Shown: positions 17,799-26,446 of the stretch, one piece after another | Layout: each line of letters opens with the position of its first letter | How positions within the stretch are numbered: the stretch's first letter is position 1 | Assembly: GCF_017114945.1 (NCBI RefSeq) | Contig: NZ_JABXKQ010000071.1 | Location: 1 to 42,223 of the forward strand | Source of the DNA: Nostoc sp. JL34 | GTDB taxonomy: Bacteria > Cyanobacteriota > Cyanobacteriia > Cyanobacteriales > Nostocaceae | Direction of reading: 5' to 3' | DNA length: 42,223 nucleotides | Program-made: the position numbers and the translations under genes | Notes under the pieces: model-generated | Databases searched by the model: none | What the model saw: the letters and a program-made list of their open reading frames with translations, nothing else | Told to the model about the DNA's origin: nothing

Positions 17799-17946
17799 CA
17801 ACAACTCACAGGGCAAACGCATCTAAAGTATAAGAATCCTTTAATAGCAAGGGTTTCTGCGTTTTTTAATTTAGCCGATTTTTCCGTCAAGATCCTTATC
17901 CAGCAAGGGTTTCAGAAATCCCGTGCGTTCGCCCTGCAACAACTCA
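17799..17946. mobile_element. Miniature inverted-repeat element with 10-bp target-site duplication
   Basis: A 128-base element (17809-17936) has 13-bp terminal inverted repeats, cagggcaaacgca and its mirror tgcgttcgccctg, with one mismatch. It is flanked by an exact 10-base direct repeat caacaactca (17799-17808 and 17937-17946). It codes for nothing convincing; an internal gcaagggtttc is repeated directly. It is non-autonomous and must be moved by a transposase elsewhere. The rest of the 17458-17943 gap holds no gene. Confidence 0.78.
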
Positions 17947-18195
17947 CCCTTCAATATCTTTGCCACTCTTGTAGTTCATCGCTCTGGGTTTCCTCTTGCC
18001 TATAGGGACTACTTTCAATTGCTTGGGAGGTTGTGGCGGACGGCATTTCTCGCAATATAGAGGTCGGACACCAAAGGTTTCTCGTTGTGTGGGTTGCTCA
18101 CACTGCTTACATACGAAGTTGAAAACGCGAGTATGAATTTCCCGCTTGTGCGCTCTGACGGTGTACTCTCTGACATCGATTGTTTTGCTGGACAT
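17944..18195 (-). CDS. Small zinc-ribbon protein of unknown function
   Basis: The protein has 83 residues. Two CxxC knuckles are visible, [14 protein letters not shown] and [15 protein letters not shown], 19 residues apart, typical of a small zinc ribbon. The rest is basic ([16 protein letters not shown]), suggesting a nucleic-acid-binding or adaptor role. The miniature element inserted exactly at its 3' end: the stop codon lies within the right target duplication, and since the duplicated bases restore it, the gene is unbroken. It is divergent from the next small gene and sits beside a methylase/helicase remnant, so it may belong to that plasmid-like module. Confidence 0.6.
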   Translation of the reverse strand: MSSKTIDVREYTVRAHKREIHTRVFNFVCKQCEQPTQRETFGVRPLYCEKCRPPQPPKQLKVVPIGKRKPRAMNYKSGKDIEG

Positions 18196-18402
18196 TGCCT
18201 ATTGCAATTAGTGACTTTTTGGATCTTAGCTTTTGCTAAGAAGATTTCAATGGTCTAGGTAAACATAATCACCCGTTTTGTGAATGGGAATTTTCATGGC
18301 TACGCCAAAGCCAGAGTGAGAGTTGCAACGACCAAACACACGCTTCAAACCCAGCTGCAACGCCTCACCACATTGAAAAATCACAAACATTTGGAGTTAA
18401 TC

Positions 18403-18835
18403 ATGGATATCCAAGCTACTCTCACCCTGATGAGCCAAGCAGTTGTTATCAGCTTTGTTGCGCTGATGGTTTTCGATTTCATAGATGGTTTGTGGGTTGT
18501 ACCCTTGCCGCCAATCGGATGGGAGCCATCGGTTATTGAACAGCCCACAGTTTCCGCAACTTCCCCACAACCTACTCCAAGGGCGATCGCATTTGAGAAA
18601 ATTTCCGACCCCTGGACTCTAGAACCACAATCCCCTCACCATTGTGTTCTCATGCCAAGTTATAATCCCTTTCCCCAGACTCCGACTACTCCCACCTACC
18701 AAAGTACAACCGATCAAACCCAAGCGGACTAAAGCAAAATCGTCCACGTCTAAGAAATCCGCCTCAACTAGTACTAAGCGCCAGTCCACCAAGCCACGCA
18801 AGATAACTGGAAAGTACCAAAAAAATTATAGTTAA
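18403..18835 (+). pseudogene. Small membrane/Lys-rich protein, probably frameshifted
   Basis: Translation starts at the ATG at 18403 (MDIQATLTLMSQAVVISFVA) with a good ttggag ribosome-binding site. The first part is a membrane helix (VISFVALMVFDFIDGLWVV) followed by a Pro-rich stretch, and ends at 18732 in the zero frame. In the +1 frame, from about 18690, the sequence reads PTKVQPIKPKRTKAKSSTSK and continues Lys/Ser/Thr-rich to a stop at 18835, unlike random translation. A one-base shift near 18690-18700 most simply explains a single original gene of about 145 residues. I know no function. Another possibility is two overlapping genes, but the second has no start of its own. Confidence 0.5.
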
Positions 18836-18893
18836 CACGTCCTTAGCTCAAACGGCTACGCCAAAGCGAAAGTGATGTATTCATATAATAGAT

Positions 18894-20935
18894 ATGGTCA
18901 GCCTTATAGCCACGCAAGGAACTCTGTTTGACCTAGAAACAGTTCTGGATTATGGCCAATCAATCCTCAACGTTGCTCAAGAACTCACCAAATCACTGAT
19001 TGAGCAACGGACTATCTCCACCAGGACAATCCAAGCCCAGATGAATCGCTACTTTCTAGGCACTGCTGCGTCCGGTGCGTGGCAGTGGCGCAAATATTAT
19101 TATATCTGCGTCAAAAAGGTTACAAGCCTTTATTGGAGTCGCCGCTAACAGTATTATTGGAATTGGAGAAGTTAATAGCCCTCTGCCCGACGCATACTCG
19201 CCGTAGTGAAGAGTCAGTACAGCTTCAGCAATTCTCCACCCCTCTGCCGCTTGCTTATCTGGTAGCCAAAGCAGGATTTATACAAGCTACTGATTTGGTG
19301 CTGGAGCCAAGTGCCGGAACTGGTCTATTGGCACAAATGGCTAAACTGCACAGTGCAAGTCTGATGCTCAACGAGCTTACACCCGATAGATCGAAGATTC
19401 TGCGACGGCTATTCCCTGGCACTCCACTATTCTCAGTAAACGCGGAACAAATTAACGATTACCTAGCTGGTAAAACTCAGCCCTCAGTTGTGCTGATGAA
19501 TCCACCTTTCTCCGCATCTCCCAAAATCAACAGTCGCAATCCCGACGCAACAAAGAGGCATATCAACTCGGCATTGCAAAGACTGGCTGATGGTGGACGA
19601 CTAATAACAATTACAGCCAACTGGTTCTCACCTAATAATTCCACTTGGCGCGAGACTTTTGTTAGGTGGCACTCGGAAGCACGAGTTCTAATGTCTGTAG
19701 GAGTCAGTGGCAAGGTGTACTCAAAACATGGTACACAGATTGACACTCGAATTACAGTGATCGACAAAGTTCCGGCTGACTCCAGCGAAATCCCTTGCAT
19801 TACTGAAACTTTGGATCTGCCTGAAATACTGCCACTGATTCAGCAATTGCCTGGGCGTTCGTCTTTGACGTTGCCGCAGGCATCGCAATGGAATGCTGCA
19901 ACTATTAAAGCTGCTGTGGTTCCAGCGAAGGTTGTTAAACTGCCAACGAAGCGTACAGCACTCGCTAAACCAGAATCCTCCGCAGAAATTTCAGATGTGG
20001 TTGTTCTGGAGTATGAGGTTATCGAATGGATGGCTAGTGAGGGTTTAAAAGATACCCTATACGAAACCTATCGCCCACAGCGAATCCGAATCAAGGACGC
20101 TTTACCTCATCCCTCGCTGCTTTGTGAGAGTGCAGCCCTCGCACTTGTCTCGCCACCAGCACCAACTTATAAACCGCATCTCCCACGAAATATTATCACA
20201 CAAGGCTTGTTGTCAGAGGCACAGCTTGAGAGCGTTATTTACGCAGGTCAGGCGCACTGTGAATTTCTGTCTGGGTCTTATATTGTGGATGATTCATGGG
20301 ATAATGTGACTTTAGCGGCAACTGGCGAAGAAAATGCTGTCAAATTTCGTCGTGGCTGGTTCTTAGGCGATGGGACGGGTGCTGGTAAGGGTAGACAGTG
20401 TGCCGGAATCATCCTCGACAATTGGTGTCAGGGGCGAAGAAAAGCAATCTGGGTATCCAAAAGTTCTGCCTTAATTGAAGATGCCCGTAGAGACTGGTGT
20501 GCGCTCGGAGGTAGTGAGAAAGATATCATTGACCTGGGCAACATCAAACTTGGCGATCCCATCCCTTTCACCCAAGGTATTCTATTCTGCACGTACTCAA
20601 CTTTACGTTCTCAAAAGGGTGGTAAAAGTCGGCTCAAGCAAATTGTTGAATGGGCAGGTAAGGAGTTTGATGGTGCAATCGCTTATGACGAGTGCCACAG
20701 TATGGGCAATGCAATGGCTATTGAGGGTAAACTCGGTATGGTTGCAGCATCCCAGCAAGGCATTGTTGGGCTGAGGTTGCAAAATGCTTTACCCTCTGCA
20801 CGAGTTATCTACGTATCAGCAACTGGAGCAACCAAAGTCTCTAACTTATCTTATGCAAATCGTTTGGGGCTTTGGCAGAGTGGAGATTTCCCATTTACTT
20901 CGCGTGAAGACTTTGTGGAATCCATCTCTGTCTAG
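18894..20935 (+). pseudogene. N6-adenine methylase / strawberry-notch-type helicase, frameshifted and C-terminally truncated
   Basis: The first frame (ATG at 18894, MVSLIATQGTLFDLETVLDY) runs to GTAASGAWQWR, then loses its reading. The next frame continues from about 19090 as YLRQKGYKPLLESPLTVLLE. The methylase part has motif I LEPSAGTGLLAQMAK and motif IV VVLMNPPFSAS. The later part is a strawberry-notch-like SF2 helicase: GWFLGDGTGAGKGRQCAG (Walker A) and AYDECHSMGNAMA (DEAH-like, here DECH). The helicase stops at EDFVESISV, where full-length relatives (well over 1,200 residues) continue for hundreds more. So there is one frameshift and a lost C-terminal half. Such fusion proteins sit in phage-, plasmid- or island-borne modules in cyanobacteria. 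Confidence 0.75.
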
Positions 20936-21041
20936 AAACTTTTATAGCCTTGTGTATTATAGCAGTTTGAATAAATAAAATTGATAATTCTATCTGTACA
21001 ATTACACTTTTAGTCCAGCAACAGAAATTGCTCTAATTCAT

Positions 21042-21476
21042 CTAATTAGAAGGTAAGTAAAAAGATAACGGTGAAAAATTACAATTTTTTATACATAGTC
21101 CTAATATCAATACACAGATACATCCTGAAGGACATTTACATTTTCCTTTAGAAATTCCTTCTAATCGAGCATCTAGGGTCAAGTCTCCTGTATCATTTCC
21201 TGCATCAGTTACGTCTTTCGTATGCAAAGTTGACATAGATAGCGAGGATATATTTTGCTGATTGGCATTCATTTGTAAGATTGTATCTAAACGAATTAGA
21301 AGGTTGCCAATGTCCGTCAAACTGTGATCTCTAAGCAAATCTTGTAGTGACAAGACTTCACCTTTTAACAAAATTGCCACTTCTGAATCGTTAAGTCTCA
21401 AACCCAAACTCTTAGCAAAATTTTCCCGAACTGCATTTTGGCGTTCTATTTCTAACTGGTCATTTGAGATAGACAT
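21042..21476 (-). CDS. Small protein with leader-like N-terminus and Cys-rich C-terminus
   Basis: About 144 residues from the ATG at 21476 (MSISNDQLEIERQNAVRENF); an in-frame start at 21533 adds a hydrophobic extension and is less likely. The N-terminal 75 residues are helical and acidic (NDSEVAILLKGEVLSLQDLL). A Ser/Thr/Asp linker follows (TKDVTDAGNDTGDLTLDARL). The C-terminal 34 residues hold six cysteines: GKCKCPSGCICVLILGLCIK, then NCNFSPLSF. This leader-plus-Cys-rich-core shape recalls RiPP precursors, but no modification enzyme is nearby, and a metal-binding or disulfide-rich protein is equally possible. It is divergent from the pentapeptide gene. Confidence 0.5.
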   Translation of the reverse strand: MSISNDQLEIERQNAVRENFAKSLGLRLNDSEVAILLKGEVLSLQDLLRDHSLTDIGNLLIRLDTILQMNANQQNISSLSMSTLHTKDVTDAGNDTGDLTLDARLEGISKGKCKCPSGCICVLILGLCIKNCNFSPLSFYLPSN

Positions 21477-21534
21477 AGATGACTTTACATATACGTAGAA
21501 GATACTATACTTTAAGAAGAATTTAGCGAACAAT

Positions 21535-21569
21535 AATTTTCATAAAAATACTGAATTTTTATGAAAATT
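21535..21569. promoter_or_regulatory. Perfect 15-bp AT-rich palindrome between divergent genes
   Basis: aattttcataaaaat at 21535-21549 is exactly mirrored at 21555-21569 with a 5-base centre. It lies between the Cys-rich gene (start 21476, minus) and the pentapeptide gene (start 21624, plus). It could be an operator for a regulator of the conflict island or a bidirectional hairpin. No T-run terminator is evident, and no dedicated regulator is encoded alongside. Confidence 0.45.
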
Positions 21570-21623
21570 TTATACTTAGGTTTTTCTATTTATTCCAAGT
21601 ATGGCAAAGGAATATAAATTAGT

Positions 21624-23681
21624 GTGAACGCGAAGTTTAAAGAAAATGACATTCGTGGCCTTAATCACAGGCAAGCTAATCTGCATCAAGCAAATTTTAC
21701 TCGCTCCTATGCTGGATTACCGCACCTTCAAACTGTTATTCAGATAGTAGTAATGTCTATCGGGGCAGCGACTACTGGAGTTTTAGCATCATTTGGAGCA
21801 ATTGTAGCAACAGCACTATTATCTCCCAGTAATGTTTCTCGGTTTGGCATATTACCTGGAGCAATAGTTATTCTATTAACCTTAATAAGTCTAATAGGAT
21901 CTGTCATTATAGGATTTGTTGCCTCAGCAGGAACAAGTACTATTTTCCTGGCTGTACTAGCTATTTTGTCTATTTTCGATCAGAATTCACCAGCTAGTAC
22001 TACTCTTTTTTACGCTCCACTTACAGTTATTCAAGAATTAATAGCTCTTTGGTTAGGTAGTGTTACTGTAGCCTCGGCTCAAACTCATTCTAGGTTGATA
22101 CTTAGAAAATCAATGCTAGTAGCTTTTATAGGAATGGGAACCACTTTAGTATTAGTTCGTGGCTCTGGTACTGAAGCTTATATAGATATAGGGGATTTTG
22201 TACTGGCTGCAAGCATCATACTGACAGCTAACATTATTGGCTATAAGTCATTTCAACCTAAAAGTAGGTTTTTAGACATTGCACACTTAGCCGTTAGCTT
22301 AACAGCAATAGGAGGCACTTCGTTCCAAAAGGCTGATCTTACCGAAGCCAATTTTTCTTTTGCCAATCTCAAGCATACAGATTTTCGCGGTGCGAACTTA
22401 AAAAGAACCGATTGGTATATGGCAAAAGGACTTGAGTTCTCGCGCTTAGAAAATACATATCTCGCAAACCCTAAAATTCGGCAGCTAGTGGTTACACTTA
22501 GCGGCAAAGCGCAAAAGTTTGATGGATTGAATTTGGAAGGTGTAAATCTAAAAGGTGCAAAGCTGGAGAATGCCAGTTTTATCGGTACAAACCTTAACTA
22601 TGCCAATTTGCAAAATGCTGATTTATCTAAAGCCATCTTGAAGCAAACGCAACTGGATGGTACAGACTTTACAGGTGCAACTCTCACAGGCGCATTCATT
22701 GAAGATTGGAATATTACTACTGATACCCTTTTTGACGGAGTACGCTGTGAATACGTTTATATGCGCCTGCCCACCCCAGATAACCCAGACCCATACCGCA
22801 AACCTGATAATCGCCAAGAAGTATTTGGAGATGGGGAATTTGGAGATTTTATCAAGCCAATCTTCGACACCCTCGACCTTTACCATAGCCAAGGTGTTGA
22901 TCCAAGAGCGATCGCAATTTCGTTAAAGCAGTTAGCCGAGAATCACCCCGATGCTGAATTAGAAATAGTGGCAATGGAAAAACGTGGGCAGGATAAGTTT
23001 CTGCTTCGTGCCAAAACCGCAGCAACGGCTGACAAATCTGAACTGAGTGCAGAGTATTTCACTACCTATAATCAGCTAAAAGCTCTGGCAGAACAAGAAG
23101 TTAAAGCACTTATCGCTGAGAAGGATGGCAGAATTGCTGATTTACAGAATATGGTAGTCACAGCACTACAGCGTCCCAGCTTTTATTCAAACGTTGAGCA
23201 GGTAGGTTTTATGACAAACAATCCCGGTGGCTTTTCAGTTGGTGGTTCAGTTGATGGCGATATTAATAATGTTCAGGGTGAAAATAACCAACAAAGGGTA
23301 AGTAATAAAAGTTCTAGTTTTAACTTACAAGGTGCTCAATTCGCAGGTGGGCTAGTCAATGCTGATACCGTAAACGCGCACCAAATTGGCGGCAACATCA
23401 CCAACTACAACCCCGAACAAAAGCAGAATCTAGCCCAAGCCGCAGCAGATATTCAGCAGCTTCTTAACCAATTAGGGCAGGCTTACCCTACTAACACTCC
23501 ACTAGAAAAACAGATAGCGGTGACAGAAGCACTCAAACAAATCGATAGTAATCCTACTTTGAAAGCGCGGGTAATTGGTGCATTGAAAGCTGGAGGAACT
23601 GAGGCATTGAAGGAATTAGTGGATCATCCTCTTGTTAATATACTTTTGGCAACTTTAGAAGGTTGGCAGGATACTGAATAG
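21624..23681 (+). CDS. Pentapeptide-repeat membrane protein with C-terminal adaptor motif
   Basis: The protein has 685 residues and a GTG start at 21624. A short pentapeptide stretch (HRQANLHQANFTRS) comes first. About six transmembrane segments follow at residues 33-205, then pentapeptides (residues about 237-365: ADLTEANFSFANLKHTDFRG, GVNLKGAKLENASFIGTNL). A helical/coiled-coil region (about 395-525) follows, then the Gly/Asn adaptor motif QFAGGLVNADTVNAHQIGGN near residues 570-592. A weaker copy lies before it (GGFSVGGSVDGDIN). The last 80 residues are helical (QNLAQAAADIQQLLNQLGQA), like the effector-associated helical domains of NLR/STAND systems. The layout suggests a membrane sensor or scaffold that signals through the motif. 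It is the first gene of a plus-strand series. Confidence 0.8.
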   Translation: MNAKFKENDIRGLNHRQANLHQANFTRSYAGLPHLQTVIQIVVMSIGAATTGVLASFGAIVATALLSPSNVSRFGILPGAIVILLTLISLIGSVIIGFVASAGTSTIFLAVLAILSIFDQNSPASTTLFYAPLTVIQELIALWLGSVTVASAQTHSRLILRKSMLVAFIGMGTTLVLVRGSGTEAYIDIGDFVLAASIILTANIIGYKSFQPKSRFLDIAHLAVSLTAIGGTSFQKADLTEANFSFANLKHTDFRGANLKRTDWYMAKGLEFSRLENTYLANPKIRQLVVTLSGKAQKFDGLNLEGVNLKGAKLENASFIGTNLNYANLQNADLSKAILKQTQLDGTDFTGATLTGAFIEDWNITTDTLFDGVRCEYVYMRLPTPDNPDPYRKPDNRQEVFGDGEFGDFIKPIFDTLDLYHSQGVDPRAIAISLKQLAENHPDAELEIVAMEKRGQDKFLLRAKTAATADKSELSAEYFTTYNQLKALAEQEVKALIAEKDGRIADLQNMVVTALQRPSFYSNVEQVGFMTNNPGGFSVGGSVDGDINNVQGENNQQRVSNKSSSFNLQGAQFAGGLVNADTVNAHQIGGNITNYNPEQKQNLAQAAADIQQLLNQLGQAYPTNTPLEKQIAVTEALKQIDSNPTLKARVIGALKAGGTEALKELVDHPLVNILLATLEGWQDTE

Positions 23682-23711
23682 TTCAGTTGCTACAGAGGAA
23701 GCAGGGGAAAA

Positions 23712-24431
23712 ATGGTGATGGCGAATAAGGAGCATTTGGCAATACTTAGGCAAGGGGTAGAGGTTTGGAATCAGTGGAGGAAGGATAATCCTAATTTAAT
23801 ACCAGAACTAGATGAAGCAAACCTAGAAAAAATTGGTTTTTATGAAATTAATTTCGCTGGCGCTAATCTTAGGCAAGCAAACTTTAGTGAAGCACACCTT
23901 AAAAGGGCTAATTTCAAAAGAGCCAACCTAAAAAGAGCAACATTTATGCATACTTTCCTTAAGGGAGCAAACTTTAGTGAAGCACACCTTAATGAAGCCT
24001 TCTTTGCTGGGGCTAATCTTAGTAAAGCTAAATTTATAAAGGCAAACTTAAGAGATACAGATTTCAGTGGTGCTTTCTTGAGTGGAGCAGACCTTAGCGA
24101 GGCAAATCTTTATGGAGCTAGTCTGAATGGAGCAAGAGTTAATGCTGCTAACCTCAGTGATACTTGCCTTATTAAAGCAGAATTAATGCGAGTAGAAGCA
24201 TTGAGTACTAATTTTGCGAGAGCAACACTTACTGGAGCTTGTATACAAGATTGGAATGTTAATAATATTACAAGATTAAATAATATTGAGTGTGATTATA
24301 TTTATCTTCGCCAAGGTCAGCAAGAACGCCGCCCCAGCAGTGGAAATTTTGCCCTTGGCGAATTCACGCGGAGATATTTGGAATATCTTCTTGGGACAGC
24401 CAACAGTAACACCAGTAGGCAATCCTGCTAG
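23712..24431 (+). CDS. Pentapeptide-repeat protein, C-terminally truncated
   Basis: The protein has 239 residues starting MVMANKEHLAILRQGVEVWN, with a gcaggggaaaa ribosome-binding site. The start resembles that of the paralogue at 27526 (MANEEHVAILKKGVKTWNKW). About 25 pentapeptide units (A-D/N-L-x-x) span residues 45-180, for example GANLRQANFSEAHLKRANF, and would form a right-handed quadrilateral beta-helix. The conserved cap follows: IQDWNVNNITRLNNIECDYI, YLRQGQQERRPSSGNFALGE. In the paralogue this cap leads into a helical region and the adaptor motif. Here it ends 20 residues later in a frame-altered tail (YLEYLLGTANSNTSRQSC) and overlaps the NACHT gene. The deletion/fusion means the adaptor motif has been lost. 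Confidence 0.75.
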   Translation: MVMANKEHLAILRQGVEVWNQWRKDNPNLIPELDEANLEKIGFYEINFAGANLRQANFSEAHLKRANFKRANLKRATFMHTFLKGANFSEAHLNEAFFAGANLSKAKFIKANLRDTDFSGAFLSGADLSEANLYGASLNGARVNAANLSDTCLIKAELMRVEALSTNFARATLTGACIQDWNVNNITRLNNIECDYIYLRQGQQERRPSSGNFALGEFTRRYLEYLLGTANSNTSRQSC

Positions 24432-26295
24432 ACCAAAGAATGAGCGTTTACTACTAGCCACAGTCAAACAAGAAGTTACAGCGCGGTTAAGCCAGTCTCT
24501 ACATAATACTCTACTGATTAATTTAGGAAAGGAGTTACAACCGCAACAAGTAAAGCGACCTTGGGATACAGAAATAAAAATTGGTTTAAAGCCTGCTGAA
24601 GTTCTCTCAGATAGCACAACAATTTTAGATATTTTTGATTCTCAAGAAATAGCAGGTAAACTTTTAATCCTGGGTAATCCAGGTTCTGGGAAGGCAACCA
24701 CACAATTAGAACTAGCACAAGCTTTAATTCAACGAGCAGAAGAACAGTCTGATTATCCTGTTCCAGTTTTATTTAATTTATCCTCTTGGAAAGATAACCG
24801 CCAAACTTTAACTGATTGGTTACTGACTGAACTTAAATTGAAATACGGTGTCTCAACCAAACTTGGTAAACAGTGGGTAGAAAATCATCAGCTATTACTC
24901 TTTCTAGATGCTCTCGATGAACTAAAACCACAGCGCCAAGAAATCTGTGTTCAAAGAATTAATCAGCTTTTACTAAGCCAAGAGCGTCCATCTTATATGG
25001 TTATATGTAGTAGAAGTGAAGAATACAACAATTACTCTACTCAGGTTCAACTCAATGGTGCTATTTGTTTACAGCCTTTTAATAATAACCAAATTTATAA
25101 TTACCTTTTTAATATTAAGCGAATAGACTTATGGGCAATTATTAGCAACGAGTCCGATTTACTAGAGCTAGTTAAAACACCTTTATTATTAAGCATTACT
25201 GTACTAGCTATGGAAGATATATCTCTTGAAAAATGGCAGTATCTTTTAAATACGGAAGCACGCTTAGAATATTTACTGAATACCTATGTATCAAGAATGT
25301 TAGAGCGTGAAGTTAAAATTAAAACATACGCAAAGTTGAGCTTTCCGAAAAAAGAACAAACTATATTTTGGCTCCATTGGCTAGCTCAACAACTTAAAAA
25401 AGATTCAAAAACTGAGTTATTGATTGAACAAATACAGCCATATTGGTTAGTTAGCAAAAATAGTAAAAATTTATACAAATTTATATTTGGATTAATATTT
25501 GGATTGATTGCTGGATTAAGTGGAATTCCATTATTTGGACTGATTGGAGGAGTAATTGGAATTCCACTTTGGGGAGTAACAAGAGTACTAATATTGGAAA
25601 TATTTTTTAATTCTATTTATGTACGTAATTTGCAAGAAATTACACTTGTAGAAAATATCGCTTGGTTTAATTTCAATTATGAATTGCTAGATTTGATTTT
25701 ATTTTTTGGGCTAGTTTTTGGGCTAGTTGGAGCATTGGCTGGAGGAATGCTTGCAGGATTAGTTTTAGGAGTAGTTGGAGGACTAGGGGGAAAGCTCATT
25801 GGACTAATTACAGGACTAATTACAGGGCTGATTATTGGGTTAATTATTGGGGTAATTGGAGGATTGGTTTTTGGGTTGGTTTTAGGATTAGTTTTGGGGT
25901 TGTTTTTTGGACTAGTTTTTGGTCTTGCTGGAGAGCAGTCTGGTTCGTTTATAGAAACAAAATTAATTCCTAATCAAGGCATTTGGAAATCTAGTATCAA
26001 TGCTGTTTTATTAACCCTATTATTTGGGGTAATTGGATGGCTAATTTTTGGACTGCACAGAGGGGTAATGTTTGGGCTAATTACAGGACTATTCTGTGGT
26101 GAAGCCTGTATCCAACACTTCACCCTACGCCTCATTCTTTACTTCAACGGCTACATCCCCTGGGACTATGCCCGTTTCCTCAACTACTGCACTGAGCGTA
26201 TGTTAATCCAGCGTGTTGGTGGTCGTTACCGCTTCATCCATAAACTACTGCAAGACCACTTTGCCCAAATGGAATTCAAGCGCGATTCAAGGTAA
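24286..26295 (+). CDS. NACHT-type NTPase with C-terminal glycine-zipper membrane region
   Basis: The frame opens at a TTG at 24286 inside the previous gene. Its first ~27 residues are the pentapeptide gene read in the +1 frame, so the authentic N-terminus was probably lost. At residues 30-39 a remnant of the adaptor motif remains (RGDIWNIFLGQPT). Walker A is LGNPGSGKATTQLELA at about 128-143 (Ala where Thr is usual) and Walker B LLLFLDALDELK at about 203-214, the NACHT type. VICSRSEEY fits sensor I. Residues about 395-620 are repeated hydrophobic Gly-rich segments (LITGLITGLIIGLIIGVIGG, LVFGLVLGLVLGLFFGLVFG) and would insert in a membrane. The C-terminus has RYRFIHKLLQDHFA, common at the end of cyanobacterial NACHT proteins. 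It is likely a pore-forming or membrane-damaging STAND effector. Confidence 0.78.
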   Translation: MSVIIFIFAKVSKNAAPAVEILPLANSRGDIWNIFLGQPTVTPVGNPARPKNERLLLATVKQEVTARLSQSLHNTLLINLGKELQPQQVKRPWDTEIKIGLKPAEVLSDSTTILDIFDSQEIAGKLLILGNPGSGKATTQLELAQALIQRAEEQSDYPVPVLFNLSSWKDNRQTLTDWLLTELKLKYGVSTKLGKQWVENHQLLLFLDALDELKPQRQEICVQRINQLLLSQERPSYMVICSRSEEYNNYSTQVQLNGAICLQPFNNNQIYNYLFNIKRIDLWAIISNESDLLELVKTPLLLSITVLAMEDISLEKWQYLLNTEARLEYLLNTYVSRMLEREVKIKTYAKLSFPKKEQTIFWLHWLAQQLKKDSKTELLIEQIQPYWLVSKNSKNLYKFIFGLIFGLIAGLSGIPLFGLIGGVIGIPLWGVTRVLILEIFFNSIYVRNLQEITLVENIAWFNFNYELLDLILFFGLVFGLVGALAGGMLAGLVLGVVGGLGGKLIGLITGLITGLIIGLIIGVIGGLVFGLVLGLVLGLFFGLVFGLAGEQSGSFIETKLIPNQGIWKSSINAVLLTLLFGVIGWLIFGLHRGVMFGLITGLFCGEACIQHFTLRLILYFNGYIPWDYARFLNYCTERMLIQRVGGRYRFIHKLLQDHFAQMEFKRDSR

Positions 26296-26353
26296 TTTTT
26301 AGCCTGTAAATTGAGTCTCAGATAGAAGCAAAGCACGCGATCGCAATTCATAA

Positions 26354-26428
26354 ACAGGTAGCATAGTCAACGTCAACACTGTTAACTCCGAACGAATAGG
26401 TGGTAATATTCACAACAATGACGCTTAA
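26354..26428 (+). pseudogene. Leftover 3' tail of a deleted pentapeptide gene (adaptor motif)
   Basis: A 24-codon frame between an upstream TAA and its own TAA at 26426 reads TGSIVNVNTVNSERIGGNIH, then NNDA. It aligns with the C-terminus of the pentapeptide gene at 28878 (GGSLINAETVNTDEIGGNIH, NNNA). The following 18 bases and the next ATG match as well (stop, 18 bases, ATG in both). It is therefore the end of a second pentapeptide partner whose body is gone, replaced by the NACHT gene. Confidence 0.72.
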
Positions 26429-26446
26429 ACCTGCCCAAACCGACCC

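Noticed and set aside
17601..18005. 134-codon plus-strand frame
   Set aside because: It runs straight through the miniature element at 17809-17936 and over the 3' end of the zinc-ribbon gene; its composition is not protein-like.
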